Source: Microbaculum marinum
Lineage (GTDB): Bacteria > Pseudomonadota > Alphaproteobacteria > Rhizobiales > Tepidamorphaceae
DNA length: 64,000 nucleotides
Strand: one strand, 5' to 3'
NCBI RefSeq assembly: GCF_042646165.1
Contig: NZ_JBHRTC010000012.1
Within the stretch, counting starts at the first letter, position 1, and the number at the start of each line of letters is the position of its first letter. The notes under the pieces were generated by a model. The model saw only the letters and a list, made by a program, of their open reading frames with translations. It ran no database searches and was not told where the DNA came from. Both the position numbers and the translations under genes were made by a program. Below, in pieces: positions 26,769-34,686 of this stretch.

Positions 26769-27956
26769 TCAGTCCCGCCAGCGCGGCGCCAGCGGCCCGG
26801 CCTCGGCGCTCTGCGCCCAGTCTTCCGATGCAATCATGTCGGCGGCCGTCTTGCCGACGGCGATGCAGGACTTCGCCGCAAATCCGCAACACCCCAGGGC
26901 GATGCCGATCGCCTCGTGGCCGGGGACGCGGCCGATCAGCGGTCGGTCGGTGTCCGTCTCGACGAGGGCGCAGGGCTCTGTGCGCCAGCGAGCATCGGCG
27001 AGGCTCGGAAACATCCTGAACATGGTGTCGCGGATCTGCCGGGCTTCTTCCGCGGAGCCGCCGGCATGGAACCAGTCCCGCACCGTGTCTGACCCATCGA
27101 GCTGGTCGCCGATGCCGCCGGTGCCGGCCTTTATCCAGTAGCCCCCGCCCGGGTAGGGCACCGGCGGGACGCCGTAGAAGCCGTAATTGGCGGTATCGGA
27201 ATCGAATGCGACGATGAAGCTCGGCATCCCGTGGAACGCCGGATCGCCGGCCGCGACCTCGATCTGGACCACGGTCCGGCCGAACGGCTTCAGGTCCGGC
27301 AGCAGGGGCAGGAGGCGCGCGTCGCGGGCGTGCGGCCCGACCGCCACGAGAGCGCGGTCACAACCGATCGCCTCGCCGTCGGATGTGAGAACTTCAACGC
27401 CCTCGCCGGTCGTCCGCACCGACGTCGCTTCCTGCTCGATCAACACCGCGCCGCTCTGCCGGGCCACCGTCTTGAGCGCGGCGACCATCCGCCGCGGATT
27501 GACGTATCCCGCCGGCGCTGGCTCCCACAGGACGGTGAAGTTCTCGGGCAGGCGGATCGCCGGGCAGCGCCGGGTCAGATCCTCGCCGCTCATTTCCTGT
27601 AGTTCGAGATCGAAACGTTCGGAGGTCTTCCGCGCCCTGGCGAGCGACGCCGCACCGGTCGGCGCGATGCGGACGGCTCCGCAGGGCGTGTGGAACCCGA
27701 TGCCCGAGCGTTCCTCGATCTCCGCGTACCGGGCGATGGACTTGGCCGCCCAGTCCGCCCAGATCGGATCGGTGTCGAGGACGCGGGTAATCCTGCCCTC
27801 GTCGTAGTGACTGGCGTAGGCGCCGGTGTGCCGCGACTTGTCCGCCGGTTCGCCCGGCCCGATCAGCGCGACGGTCATGCCCGCTTCGGCGAGTGCCAGT
27901 GCGGCCGACGAGCCGATCATCCCGGCACCGACGACGGCGATCTCGTACCTCCTCAT
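26769..27956 (-). CDS. FAD-dependent amine oxidase of the DAO/sarcosine oxidase-like (SolA) family
   Basis: This 395-residue flavoprotein has a dinucleotide-binding motif at the N-terminus (VVGAGMIGSSAALALAEAG, residues 8-26), then RHTGAYASHYDEGRITRVLD. The C-terminal GCCGFAAKSCIAVGKTAADM contains the Cys expected for covalent FAD linkage in monomeric sarcosine oxidases. It probably oxidises a secondary amine or N-methyl amino acid with release of H2O2. Its ATG overlaps the stop of the polyamine permease gene (ATGA), so it is translated from the same message. That context favours a polyamine derivative or amino-acid amine as substrate. Confidence 0.87.
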   Translation of the reverse strand: MRRYEIAVVGAGMIGSSAALALAEAGMTVALIGPGEPADKSRHTGAYASHYDEGRITRVLDTDPIWADWAAKSIARYAEIEERSGIGFHTPCGAVRIAPTGAASLARARKTSERFDLELQEMSGEDLTRRCPAIRLPENFTVLWEPAPAGYVNPRRMVAALKTVARQSGAVLIEQEATSVRTTGEGVEVLTSDGEAIGCDRALVAVGPHARDARLLPLLPDLKPFGRTVVQIEVAAGDPAFHGMPSFIVAFDSDTANYGFYGVPPVPYPGGGYWIKAGTGGIGDQLDGSDTVRDWFHAGGSAEEARQIRDTMFRMFPSLADARWRTEPCALVETDTDRPLIGRVPGHEAIGIALGCCGFAAKSCIAVGKTAADMIASEDWAQSAEAGPLAPRWRD

Positions 27957-28774
27957 GGGGCGGCGGCCGCCAGCCGTTCGGCTCTCTGGCGCTCGACCTC
28001 CTGGCGCTTCGTCACCAGCGAAGCGGCGATGACCCCGACGGTGACGATGCCGATCAGCACCGTCGACACGGCGTTGATCTCGGGCGTCACGCCGAGCCTG
28101 ACCGCGGAGTAGATCCGCATCGGCAAGGTCGTCGCCCCGGGCCCGGTGGTGAAGCTCGCGATCACCAGATCGTCGAGCGACAGCGTGAAGGCAAGCATCC
28201 AGCCCGCAACGATCGCGGGCAGGATCAGCGGCAGCGTCACGAGGAAGAAGGTCTTGAAGGGTGGGCAGCCGAGATCCATCGCCGCTTCCTCCAGCGACCG
28301 GTCGAAGGTGACCAGCCGGGACTGCACGACCACCGCGACGAAGCACAGCGAGAAGGTGATGTGGGCGATCGTCACCGTCCAGAATCCGCGGCTGAAGTTG
28401 ATCGCGACGAACAGGAGCAGCAGCGACAGGCCGGTGATCACCTCAGGCATGACCAGCGGGGCGTAGACCATGCCCGAAAACAGCGTGCGGCCCTTGAAGC
28501 GGCCGTGCCGCACCAGCGCCAGCGCCGCCAGCGTTCCAAGGACCGTGGCCACGGTCGCAGACAGTAGGCCGACGCGAAGCGTTACCCAGGCCGCGTCCAG
28601 CAGCTGCTGGTTCTGGATCATGGCGGCGTACCACTTGGTCGACCAGCCCGCCCAGATCGCGACGTTGCGGCCGGCGTTGAAGGAGTAGATCACCAGCAGC
28701 ACGATCGGCAGGTAGAGGAACGCGAAGCCGAGCGTCACCGAGACGATGTTGAAGAGGCTTGGGCCCTTTCTCAT
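27953..28774 (-). CDS. potI: Polyamine ABC transporter permease PotI-like
   Basis: This 273-residue inner-membrane permease has six helices. The EAA loop that contacts the ATPase is EEAAMDLGCPPFKTFFLVTLPLILP (shortened here to its core EEAAMDLGCPPF). FTLSLDDLVIASFTTGPGA is diagnostic of PotC/PotI. The ATG at 28774 has GGGGAGG six bases upstream and overlaps the stop of the 60-codon ORF. With PotF, PotG and PotH it forms a putrescine-type importer. Confidence 0.95.
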   Translation of the reverse strand: MRKGPSLFNIVSVTLGFAFLYLPIVLLVIYSFNAGRNVAIWAGWSTKWYAAMIQNQQLLDAAWVTLRVGLLSATVATVLGTLAALALVRHGRFKGRTLFSGMVYAPLVMPEVITGLSLLLLFVAINFSRGFWTVTIAHITFSLCFVAVVVQSRLVTFDRSLEEAAMDLGCPPFKTFFLVTLPLILPAIVAGWMLAFTLSLDDLVIASFTTGPGATTLPMRIYSAVRLGVTPEINAVSTVLIGIVTVGVIAASLVTKRQEVERQRAERLAAAAP

Positions 28775-28953
28775 GCGGGCCTCCCCGCGCGGATCAGGTC
28801 GGCGCGGATCCAGGCGTCCGCGTCGCGCGCCGCGGGCAGATCCTCGCTGTGGTCGAGCCACCGGTCGGCTTGCGGTTCCGCTGTCTTGACGGGTTGCTTC
28901 ACCGTTTCGGGGACGGAGAATGCCCCCGACAGAAACTGCAGGATCGCTGTCAT
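28771..28953 (-). CDS. 60-residue protein coupled between potH and potI, unknown function
   Basis: This ORF starts at an ATGA overlap with the potH stop (28950-28953) and ends at an ATGA overlap with the potI start (28771-28774). AGGAG lies eight bases before its ATG. Such precise coupling at both ends is strong evidence of translation. The sequence opens with an amphipathic hydrophobic stretch (MTAILQFLSGAF) and continues polar and charged (KTAEPQADRWLDHSEDLPAA), with no clear membrane helix. I do not recognise a family. It may be a small accessory subunit of the transporter, or merely a translational bridge between the two permease genes. Confidence 0.72.
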   Translation of the reverse strand: MTAILQFLSGAFSVPETVKQPVKTAEPQADRWLDHSEDLPAARDADAWIRADLIRAGRPA

Positions 28954-29870
28954 GTGTCGCGCTCCTGCTGCCGTTGCTGGAGGTTCTGGAAGAACACGAT
29001 CGGGATTACCAGGATCAGCAGCAGCACCACGGCGACCGAGGAGGCGAGCGGCCAGTCGCGGTTGGAGAAGAACTCCGCCCACAGCGTCTTGCCGATCATC
29101 AGCGTCTGCGAGCCGCCGAGCAGGTCGGGGATGACGAACTCGCCGACGGCGGGGATGAACACCAGGAAGCAGCCGGCGACGATGCCGGGAATCGACAGCG
29201 GGACGGTCACCACCCAGAAGGTCTTCAGCGGCGGGCAGCCGAGATCTGACGCGGCTTCCAGCAGCGTCTCGTCCATCTTCTCCAGCGACGCGTACAGCGG
29301 CAGCACCATGAACGGCAGGTAGGAATAGACGATGCCTATATAGACCGCGATGTTGGTCGACAGGATGGTCAGCGGCGTGTCGATCATTCCGGTGGAGATC
29401 AGGAACGTGTTGAGCAACCCCTCGCGGCTCAGGATGCCGATCCAGGCATAGACGCGGATCAGGAAGCTCGTCCAGAACGGCAGGATCACCAGCATGACGA
29501 GCGTCGGACGCCAGGCCTTGGGCGTGCGGGCCATGCCGTAGGCGATCGGGTAGCCGATAAGCAGCAGCAGCACGGTCGATATGCCGGCGATCTGCAGGCT
29601 CGACAGGTACGACTTGATGTAGAGCGAGTCGGAGAACAGGAACGCATAGTTCTCCAGCGACAGTTCCCTGACGGCCGCCCACAGCCCGGCCAGGCCCTCC
29701 GACAGGTCGAAGACAGGCAGGTAGGGCGGCATGGCGATCGCCGTCGTCGACAGCGAGATTTTCAGCACGATCAGGAAGGGCGCCAGGAAGAAGAACAGGA
29801 GCCACAGGTAAGGAACGAGGACAACAAGGCCTCTGGAGGCGATCGGCGACTTTCTGTCGGAAGCGGCCAT
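28950..29870 (-). CDS. potH: Polyamine ABC transporter permease PotH-like
   Basis: This 306-residue membrane protein has six predicted helices. The EAA loop (LEAASDLGCPPLKTFWVVTV) and FIPAVGEFVIPDLLGGSQTL are hallmarks of PotB/PotH permeases. It also has VLPFWTSFLIRVYAWIGILS, the conserved second-helix segment. It starts 12 bp after potG and overlaps the following small ORF by ATGA. It pairs with the PotI-like permease to form the membrane channel. Confidence 0.95.
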   Translation of the reverse strand: MAASDRKSPIASRGLVVLVPYLWLLFFFLAPFLIVLKISLSTTAIAMPPYLPVFDLSEGLAGLWAAVRELSLENYAFLFSDSLYIKSYLSSLQIAGISTVLLLLIGYPIAYGMARTPKAWRPTLVMLVILPFWTSFLIRVYAWIGILSREGLLNTFLISTGMIDTPLTILSTNIAVYIGIVYSYLPFMVLPLYASLEKMDETLLEAASDLGCPPLKTFWVVTVPLSIPGIVAGCFLVFIPAVGEFVIPDLLGGSQTLMIGKTLWAEFFSNRDWPLASSVAVVLLLILVIPIVFFQNLQQRQQERDT

Positions 29871-29882
29871 GGTCCTGTCGTC

Positions 29883-31049
29883 CTACTTCGTCAGAACGAC
29901 GCCGGCATCGCGCGGCCACGACAGCCATACCCTGTCGTCATAGCCGATCGGCCGTTCGACCAGGCGGGTCTGGTTGGTGACCGTCGACTTGATGACGTGC
30001 CCGTTGTCGAGCCGCACGTGGTAGACCGACAGGTCGCCGAGATAACCGATGTCCCAGACCTCGCCGGAGGCGCAGTTGATCGAACTCTCGTCGGGCGCGT
30101 CGAGGGAGATGCGCATCTTCTCCGGACGAATTGCCAGCCAGGCATCGTCCCCGACACGGCCGATCTCTCCGCCGGTGTCCGTCTCGCGCTCGGCCACGAT
30201 CGCGCAGGCGACGTCGCCGCTGGCAAGCGTAACCTCGTTGTCGCCGAGCTGGCTGATCTTGCCGGACAGGAAATTCACGTCGCCAATGAAGTCGGCGACG
30301 TAGCGCGAGTTCGGAGATTCGTAGATCACCGCCGGTGTCGCCACCTGAACCAGCTTTCCCTGGTCCATCACGGCGATGCGGTCCGACACCGTCATCGCCT
30401 CCTCCTGATCGTGGGTGACGATCACGAAGGTCAGCCCCAGGTCCTGCTGCAGGTCCATGAGCTCGAACTGCGTCTCCTCCCTGAGCTTCTTGTCGAGCGC
30501 GCCGAGCGGCTCGTCGAGCAGCAGCACCTTCGGGCGCTTTGCGATCGAGCGTGCCAGCGCGACGCGCTGCCGCTGACCGCCGGACAACTGGTGCGGCTTG
30601 CGTTTGGCGAAGCTTTCAAGCTTGGTCAGCTTGAGCATTTCCTGGACGCGCGAGGCGATGTCGGCGGCCGGCATCCTGTCCTGTTTCAGTCCGAAGGCGA
30701 TGTTCGCCTCGACATTCATGTGCGGAAACAGGGCGTAGGACTGGAACATCATGTTGACCGGACGGCGATGCGGGGGAATGCCGGAAATGTCCTGGCCTTC
30801 CAGCAGGATGCGCCCCTCGGTCGGGGTCTCGAACCCGGCCAGCATCCTCAGGAGCGTGGTCTTGCCGCAGCCGGAGGGACCCAGAAGCGAAAAGAATTCC
30901 CGCTCGTAGATGTCGAGACTGAGATCGTCGACCGCCGTGAAGTCGCCGAACCGCTTGGTGACATTCTCGAACCGGATGAATGCCTGCGCCGATGGATCTT
31001 CCCACGGCGCAAACTTCCGTTTGATTGGCCCGGTTGCCTTTGACGCCAT
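29883..31049 (-). CDS. potG: Polyamine ABC transporter ATP-binding protein PotG-like
   Basis: This 388-residue ATPase has Walker A GPSGCGKTT at about residue 57, Q-loop MMFQSYALFPHM, signature LSGGQRQRVALARS, Walker B KVLLLDEPLGALD and switch His in IVTHDQEEA. A C-terminal TOBE-2 domain (about 290-380) senses the substrate-binding state. The N-terminal KRKFAPWEDPSAQAFIRFEN is typical of PotG rather than PotA. The ATG at 31049 has GGGGGG close upstream; TTG at 31052 is in frame but less likely. It follows potF by 118 bp containing a strong stem-loop. Confidence 0.95.
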   Translation of the reverse strand: MASKATGPIKRKFAPWEDPSAQAFIRFENVTKRFGDFTAVDDLSLDIYEREFFSLLGPSGCGKTTLLRMLAGFETPTEGRILLEGQDISGIPPHRRPVNMMFQSYALFPHMNVEANIAFGLKQDRMPAADIASRVQEMLKLTKLESFAKRKPHQLSGGQRQRVALARSIAKRPKVLLLDEPLGALDKKLREETQFELMDLQQDLGLTFVIVTHDQEEAMTVSDRIAVMDQGKLVQVATPAVIYESPNSRYVADFIGDVNFLSGKISQLGDNEVTLASGDVACAIVAERETDTGGEIGRVGDDAWLAIRPEKMRISLDAPDESSINCASGEVWDIGYLGDLSVYHVRLDNGHVIKSTVTNQTRLVERPIGYDDRVWLSWPRDAGVVLTK

Positions 31050-31134
31050 CAAATCCCCCCTTCGATGCCATCCCGGTAGGCCACGCCGTCCCGAACGATC
31101 GAAGACTGCAGTTCCGTTCCAGTGCGGATATGAA

Positions 31135-31159
31135 ACGGGCCGGGGTGTGCCCGGCCCGT
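31135..31159 (-). promoter_or_regulatory. Intercistronic stem-loop between potF and potG
   Basis: The perfect 10-bp stem ACGGGCCGGG / CCCGGCCCGT with a 5-base loop sits just past the potF stop. It is followed on the minus strand by only TTTC, so read-through is likely. Such hairpins commonly stabilise the binding-protein part of a polycistronic message and lower expression downstream. Confidence 0.65.
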
Positions 31160-31167
31160 GAGTGTGT

Positions 31168-32259
31168 TCAGGTGCCCGACTTGATCCTCGTCCAGGCGCG
31201 GGTGACGACGCGCTGCGTCCTTGGATCGAACGGGGTCGTGGTGTAGAGGCGCCCGACGGTCTCCTCGTCGGGATAGATCGCGGTATCGCCGATCACGTCC
31301 TCCTCCAGCAGCGGCTGGGAGTCCTTGTTGCCGTTGGCGTAGTAGATGTAGTTGGAGTTCTCCGCGGCGACCTCCGGCTTCATCATGAAGTTGATGAAGG
31401 CATGGGCCGCATCGGGATGCGGAGCATCGGCCGGGATCGCGAGATTGTCGAACCACATCAGCGCGCCTTCCTTCGGGATCGAATAGGCGATTTCGACGCC
31501 GGTGTCGGCTTCGGCAGCCCGGTCCCGGGCCTGCAGGACGTCGCCCGACCAGCCGACCGCCAGGCAGATGTTTCCGTTGGCGAGCGCTTCAATGTACTCC
31601 GACGAATGGAACTTCTGGATGTTCGGGCGGATCGATTCGATCAGCTTGGCTGCCTCCTCGATGTCGGCCGTATCGTGGGAATCGGGATCCTTGCCCAGAT
31701 AGTTCAGCGCCGCCGGGATCATTTCGTCTGCAGCGTCCAGCATGTGGATGCCGCAGTCCTTGAACTTGGACACAACATCCGGATCGAAGATCATCGCCCA
31801 TGAATTGACGGGGGCGTCGGGCATGCGCTCCTCGATCTTGCCGACATTGTAGCCGATGCCGGTGGTGCCCCACATGTAGTTCACCGCATGCTCGTTGCCG
31901 GGATCGAACTTGGCGATCCGGTCCGAGATATCCTTCCATTGGTGTTCGATGTTCGGGAGCTTCGACTTGTCGAGCGGCTGGAACACGCCGGCCTGGATCT
32001 GCCGGGCCAGGAAGGTCCCCGACGGCACCACCACGTCGTATCCGGTTCCGCCCGCCAGCAGCTTCGTTTCCAGGATGTCGTTTGAATCGAAAACGTCATA
32101 GACGACCTTGATGCCGGTCTCGTCCGTGAACTGCTTGAGGACATCCTCGCCGATGTAGTCGGACCAGTTATAGACGTGCACCACGTTGTCCTGGGCAGAG
32201 GCTGCCACGCACATCGCGGCGCTCAGGACCAGGGCGGAGGCGAGGGGTTTCAGGATCAT
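31168..32259 (-). CDS. potF: Polyamine (putrescine-type) periplasmic binding protein PotF-like
   Basis: This 363-residue protein has a signal peptide (1-23, MCVAASAQ). The mature start VVHVYNWSDYIGEDVLKQF is diagnostic of PotD/PotF. Further family segments are DVVVPSGTFLARQIQAGVFQ, MWGTTGIGYNVGKI and IPKEGALMWFDNLAIP, the last contributing to the ligand pocket. The ATG at 32259 was chosen because GGGAG lies about seven bases upstream and the signal peptide starts there; the 32349 start would add 30 residues. PotF in E. coli binds putrescine. The neighbouring synthetase genes support that substrate. Confidence 0.95.
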   Translation of the reverse strand: MILKPLASALVLSAAMCVAASAQDNVVHVYNWSDYIGEDVLKQFTDETGIKVVYDVFDSNDILETKLLAGGTGYDVVVPSGTFLARQIQAGVFQPLDKSKLPNIEHQWKDISDRIAKFDPGNEHAVNYMWGTTGIGYNVGKIEERMPDAPVNSWAMIFDPDVVSKFKDCGIHMLDAADEMIPAALNYLGKDPDSHDTADIEEAAKLIESIRPNIQKFHSSEYIEALANGNICLAVGWSGDVLQARDRAAEADTGVEIAYSIPKEGALMWFDNLAIPADAPHPDAAHAFINFMMKPEVAAENSNYIYYANGNKDSQPLLEEDVIGDTAIYPDEETVGRLYTTTPFDPRTQRVVTRAWTRIKSGT

Positions 32260-32379
32260 GCTGTTCTCCCGTTGAGTGCTGGTAGGTCGCGCGGGCTGGT
32301 TCGAGCGGTTTCGTCGCTGCATCAAAACGCCGATTTGGAACTTGTGCAACCGTATGCCGCGCCGGCAATCCGGGGGCCG

Positions 32380-33762
32380 TCACAGGTAGGTCTCGTATTC
32401 GAGCGGCGAGACATAGGCCTCGAAGCCCTCGAGCTCCTGCCGTTTGACTTTCGCGTAGAGGTCGCGCCATTTCGCACCGAAGGTATCGGCGATCCATTCG
32501 GAGGCCTCGAACGCTTCCAGGGCATGGCGCATCGTCGGCGGCAGCGACTGACCCGGGACCTGGCCGACATCGCCCTCGACGGGCAGCGGCAACGGCACGT
32601 CTCCGGCGAGCCCGCGTTCGGCGCCGGCCAGGATCGCAGCGAGGACGAGATGCGGATTGGCGTCGGCACCGGCGACGCGGTGTTCGAAACGCCGCGCCGG
32701 CCCGTCGCCGCGCGGAAGCCGGACGGCGACGTAGCGGTTGTTTTCGGCCCACAGCGCCTTCGACGGCGAATAGGCGCCGCTGAGGCGGCGGAATCCGTTG
32801 AAGGTCGAGACGAAGGGAAGCGTCGCCGCGTGCATCGTTGACAACAGGCCGGCGACGCAGCGACGAAGCAGGGCTTCGCCGTCGGGACCGGTGCCGAAGA
32901 CGTTGCGGCCGTCCTGGTCGACCAGGCTCACGTGGGCGTGCATGCCGTTGCCCGACCGGGCCGGAAACGGCTTTGCCATGAACGAGGCGTTCAGCCCGTG
33001 CCTGCGCGCGACCTGACGGATGATCCGCCGCAGCATCAGCGCCTGGTCGGCGGCGGCGAACGGATCGCCGACGTGGATGAGATTGATTTCGAACTGCCCG
33101 GGCGCGGCCTCGGAGATGATCGTGTCGGTCTCGACGCCGAGGGATTCCGCCGCGGTCTCGATCTCGGCGAACAGGTCGCCGTACGCCCTGAGATCCGACA
33201 TCGAATAGATGTTGGTGCGATCCGGCCCGATGCCCTCGATCACAGGAGACGGCTGGTCGCCGCCCTGGGCGAGTTCGAACAGGAAGAACTCAAGCTCGAA
33301 CGCGACGACCGGCCTCAGGCCGCGCGCCGCAAGCCTTGCAACCGAATTGCCCAGCAGCGTTCTCGGATCGGCGAAGTACGGCGTGCCGTCCTCGTCTTCC
33401 ATCCTGAGCAGGACCTGAGCGGTTGGCCGCTCGGCCCACGGCACCCGGCGCAAGGTGCCCGGCACCGCCCGGCAGATCCCGTCGCGATCGCCGACCTCGT
33501 GGTAGAGCCCCGTCGAGATGACGTCACTGCCCCATGCGTCGAGCGCGAAGACCGACTTCGCAAGCGCCAGGCCGTTGCGGAACAGCCCCTCGAGATGGTT
33601 CGTAGGCATCCATTTGCCGCGGAACACGCCGTTGGTGTCCGGCAACAGCAGTTCGACGATCTCGATGTCCGGGTTCTTCGCGGCAAATTCGGCGGCCTCG
33701 TCATCGTTTGCAACGATCGAGTGCTCTGCCGTTGGAGGCCAATTTGCCATGGAACGCGCCAT
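32380..33762 (-). CDS. puuA: Glutamine synthetase family protein, gamma-glutamylputrescine synthetase-like (PuuA)
   Basis: This protein has about 460 residues. The N-terminal beta-grasp domain has VELLLPDTNGVFRGKWMPTN, and the catalytic domain has VAFELEFFLFE (metal-binding Glu), GQFEINLIH and GMHAHVSLVDQDGRNVF. GADANPHLVLAAILAG lies near the C-terminus. PuuA joins glutamate to putrescine at ATP cost, the first step of the Puu pathway. The start is uncertain: ATGs at 33762 and 33750 are both in frame. It lies 120 bp upstream of potF on the same strand, and a GTGATCAC operator lies 63 bp before its start. Confidence 0.88.
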   Translation of the reverse strand: MARSMANWPPTAEHSIVANDDEAAEFAAKNPDIEIVELLLPDTNGVFRGKWMPTNHLEGLFRNGLALAKSVFALDAWGSDVISTGLYHEVGDRDGICRAVPGTLRRVPWAERPTAQVLLRMEDEDGTPYFADPRTLLGNSVARLAARGLRPVVAFELEFFLFELAQGGDQPSPVIEGIGPDRTNIYSMSDLRAYGDLFAEIETAAESLGVETDTIISEAAPGQFEINLIHVGDPFAAADQALMLRRIIRQVARRHGLNASFMAKPFPARSGNGMHAHVSLVDQDGRNVFGTGPDGEALLRRCVAGLLSTMHAATLPFVSTFNGFRRLSGAYSPSKALWAENNRYVAVRLPRGDGPARRFEHRVAGADANPHLVLAAILAGAERGLAGDVPLPLPVEGDVGQVPGQSLPPTMRHALEAFEASEWIADTFGAKWRDLYAKVKRQELEGFEAYVSPLEYETYL

Positions 33763-33823
33763 TGCGGCTGAAGAGGTGCAGTCGGTTGCTTCGGCGGGGC
33801 ATTTCTGAAATGATCCGTTCAAA

Positions 33824-33833
33824 TGTGATCACG
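33824..33833. promoter_or_regulatory. GntR operator between divergent puuA and gntR
   Basis: The palindromic core GTGATCAC (33825-33832) lies 21 bases before the GntR TTG start and 63 bases before the synthetase gene on the other strand. The same core recurs in a longer perfect palindrome at 34596-34609, on the far side of the regulator gene. Confidence 0.6.
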
Positions 33834-33852
33834 CTTTGGGAGAGCTGTCAAC

Positions 33853-34554
33853 TTGAGCTCTGAGGTGTCCGGGGCGGGCGCTCGGGAAACGATGCACGAG
33901 CGCGTCTACCGGGAGCTGCGGTCGCGTTTGATCGGCGGTCGCGTCGTGCCGGGGAGGGCGGTCACGTTGAGGGGGCTCGCCGCCGAGCTCGGCGTCAGCC
34001 CCATGCCGGTCCGCGAAGCGGTCAATCGTCTGGTGGCCGAGCGGGCCCTGGTCATGACCCCCAGTCGGCGCATTTCCGTGCCCGAGATGACTCCCGAGCG
34101 GTTCGACGAACTCATCACCGCACGCGAGCGACTCGAGCCGGAGGCCGCCCGGCGGGCCCTGCCCCACCTGACGCGCGCCGATGTCGGCCGCCTCGGCAAG
34201 ATCGATGCCGAGCTCGAAGAGCATTTGCGCACCGGCAACGTGGAAGGCTACGTCGCAGCCAACCATGCCTTCCATTTCTCGATCTACCGGGGGTCACCGT
34301 CCGAAATACTGGTTCCCCTTATCGAGAGCCTGTGGCTGCAGTTCGGACCGTTCATGCGCATCGTCTACGGTCGGGTCGGAACGACCTGGCTGGTCGACTA
34401 CCACGAGCAGGCGATGGCGGCGATCCTGGCCCGCGACGACGCCGCGTTGGCCGACGCCATTCGCGCCGATATCCTCGATGGGATGCGGCACATCGGAAAC
34501 AGCGTCTTCGACTCCCGGCTGTCGCCGGGCCGACCGGCCGCCTCGGGGATGTGA
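33853..34554 (+). CDS. GntR family regulator, FCD (FadR) subfamily
   Basis: This 233-residue protein has an N-terminal winged-helix (residues 14-80: MHERVYRELRSRLIGGRVVP, LAAELGVSPMPVREAVNRLV) and a C-terminal all-helical FCD domain with RLEPEAARRAL, NHAFHFSIYRG and YHEQAMAAILARDDAAL. The FCD metal-ligand pattern Asp/His/His/His is partly visible. The TTG at 33853 is taken as start because GGGAGAG lies upstream at suitable distance; ATG at 33892 is the alternative. It sits between two glutamine-synthetase paralogues and very likely controls polyamine uptake and breakdown, sensing a polyamine or derivative. Confidence 0.88.
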   Translation: MSSEVSGAGARETMHERVYRELRSRLIGGRVVPGRAVTLRGLAAELGVSPMPVREAVNRLVAERALVMTPSRRISVPEMTPERFDELITARERLEPEAARRALPHLTRADVGRLGKIDAELEEHLRTGNVEGYVAANHAFHFSIYRGSPSEILVPLIESLWLQFGPFMRIVYGRVGTTWLVDYHEQAMAAILARDDAALADAIRADILDGMRHIGNSVFDSRLSPGRPAASGM

Positions 34555-34595
34555 ATTTCCTGCCGCAGAACATGCCGGCGGATTGACTTTGAGCA

Positions 34596-34609
34596 TTTGT
34601 GATCACAAA
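34596..34609. promoter_or_regulatory. Perfect 14-bp GntR operator palindrome
   Basis: TTTGTGATCACAAA is perfectly palindromic and contains the same GTGATCAC core found at 33825. It lies 78 bases upstream of the second synthetase gene and downstream of the GntR stop, well placed to control the 34.7-39.7 kb gene run. Confidence 0.7.
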
Positions 34610-34686
34610 ATCCTCGCGTATCCGAAGCATTGATACGGCACGGCGCGGCACCCCCGGTCGCGGGCCGGTCGACATGACGGGGCATC

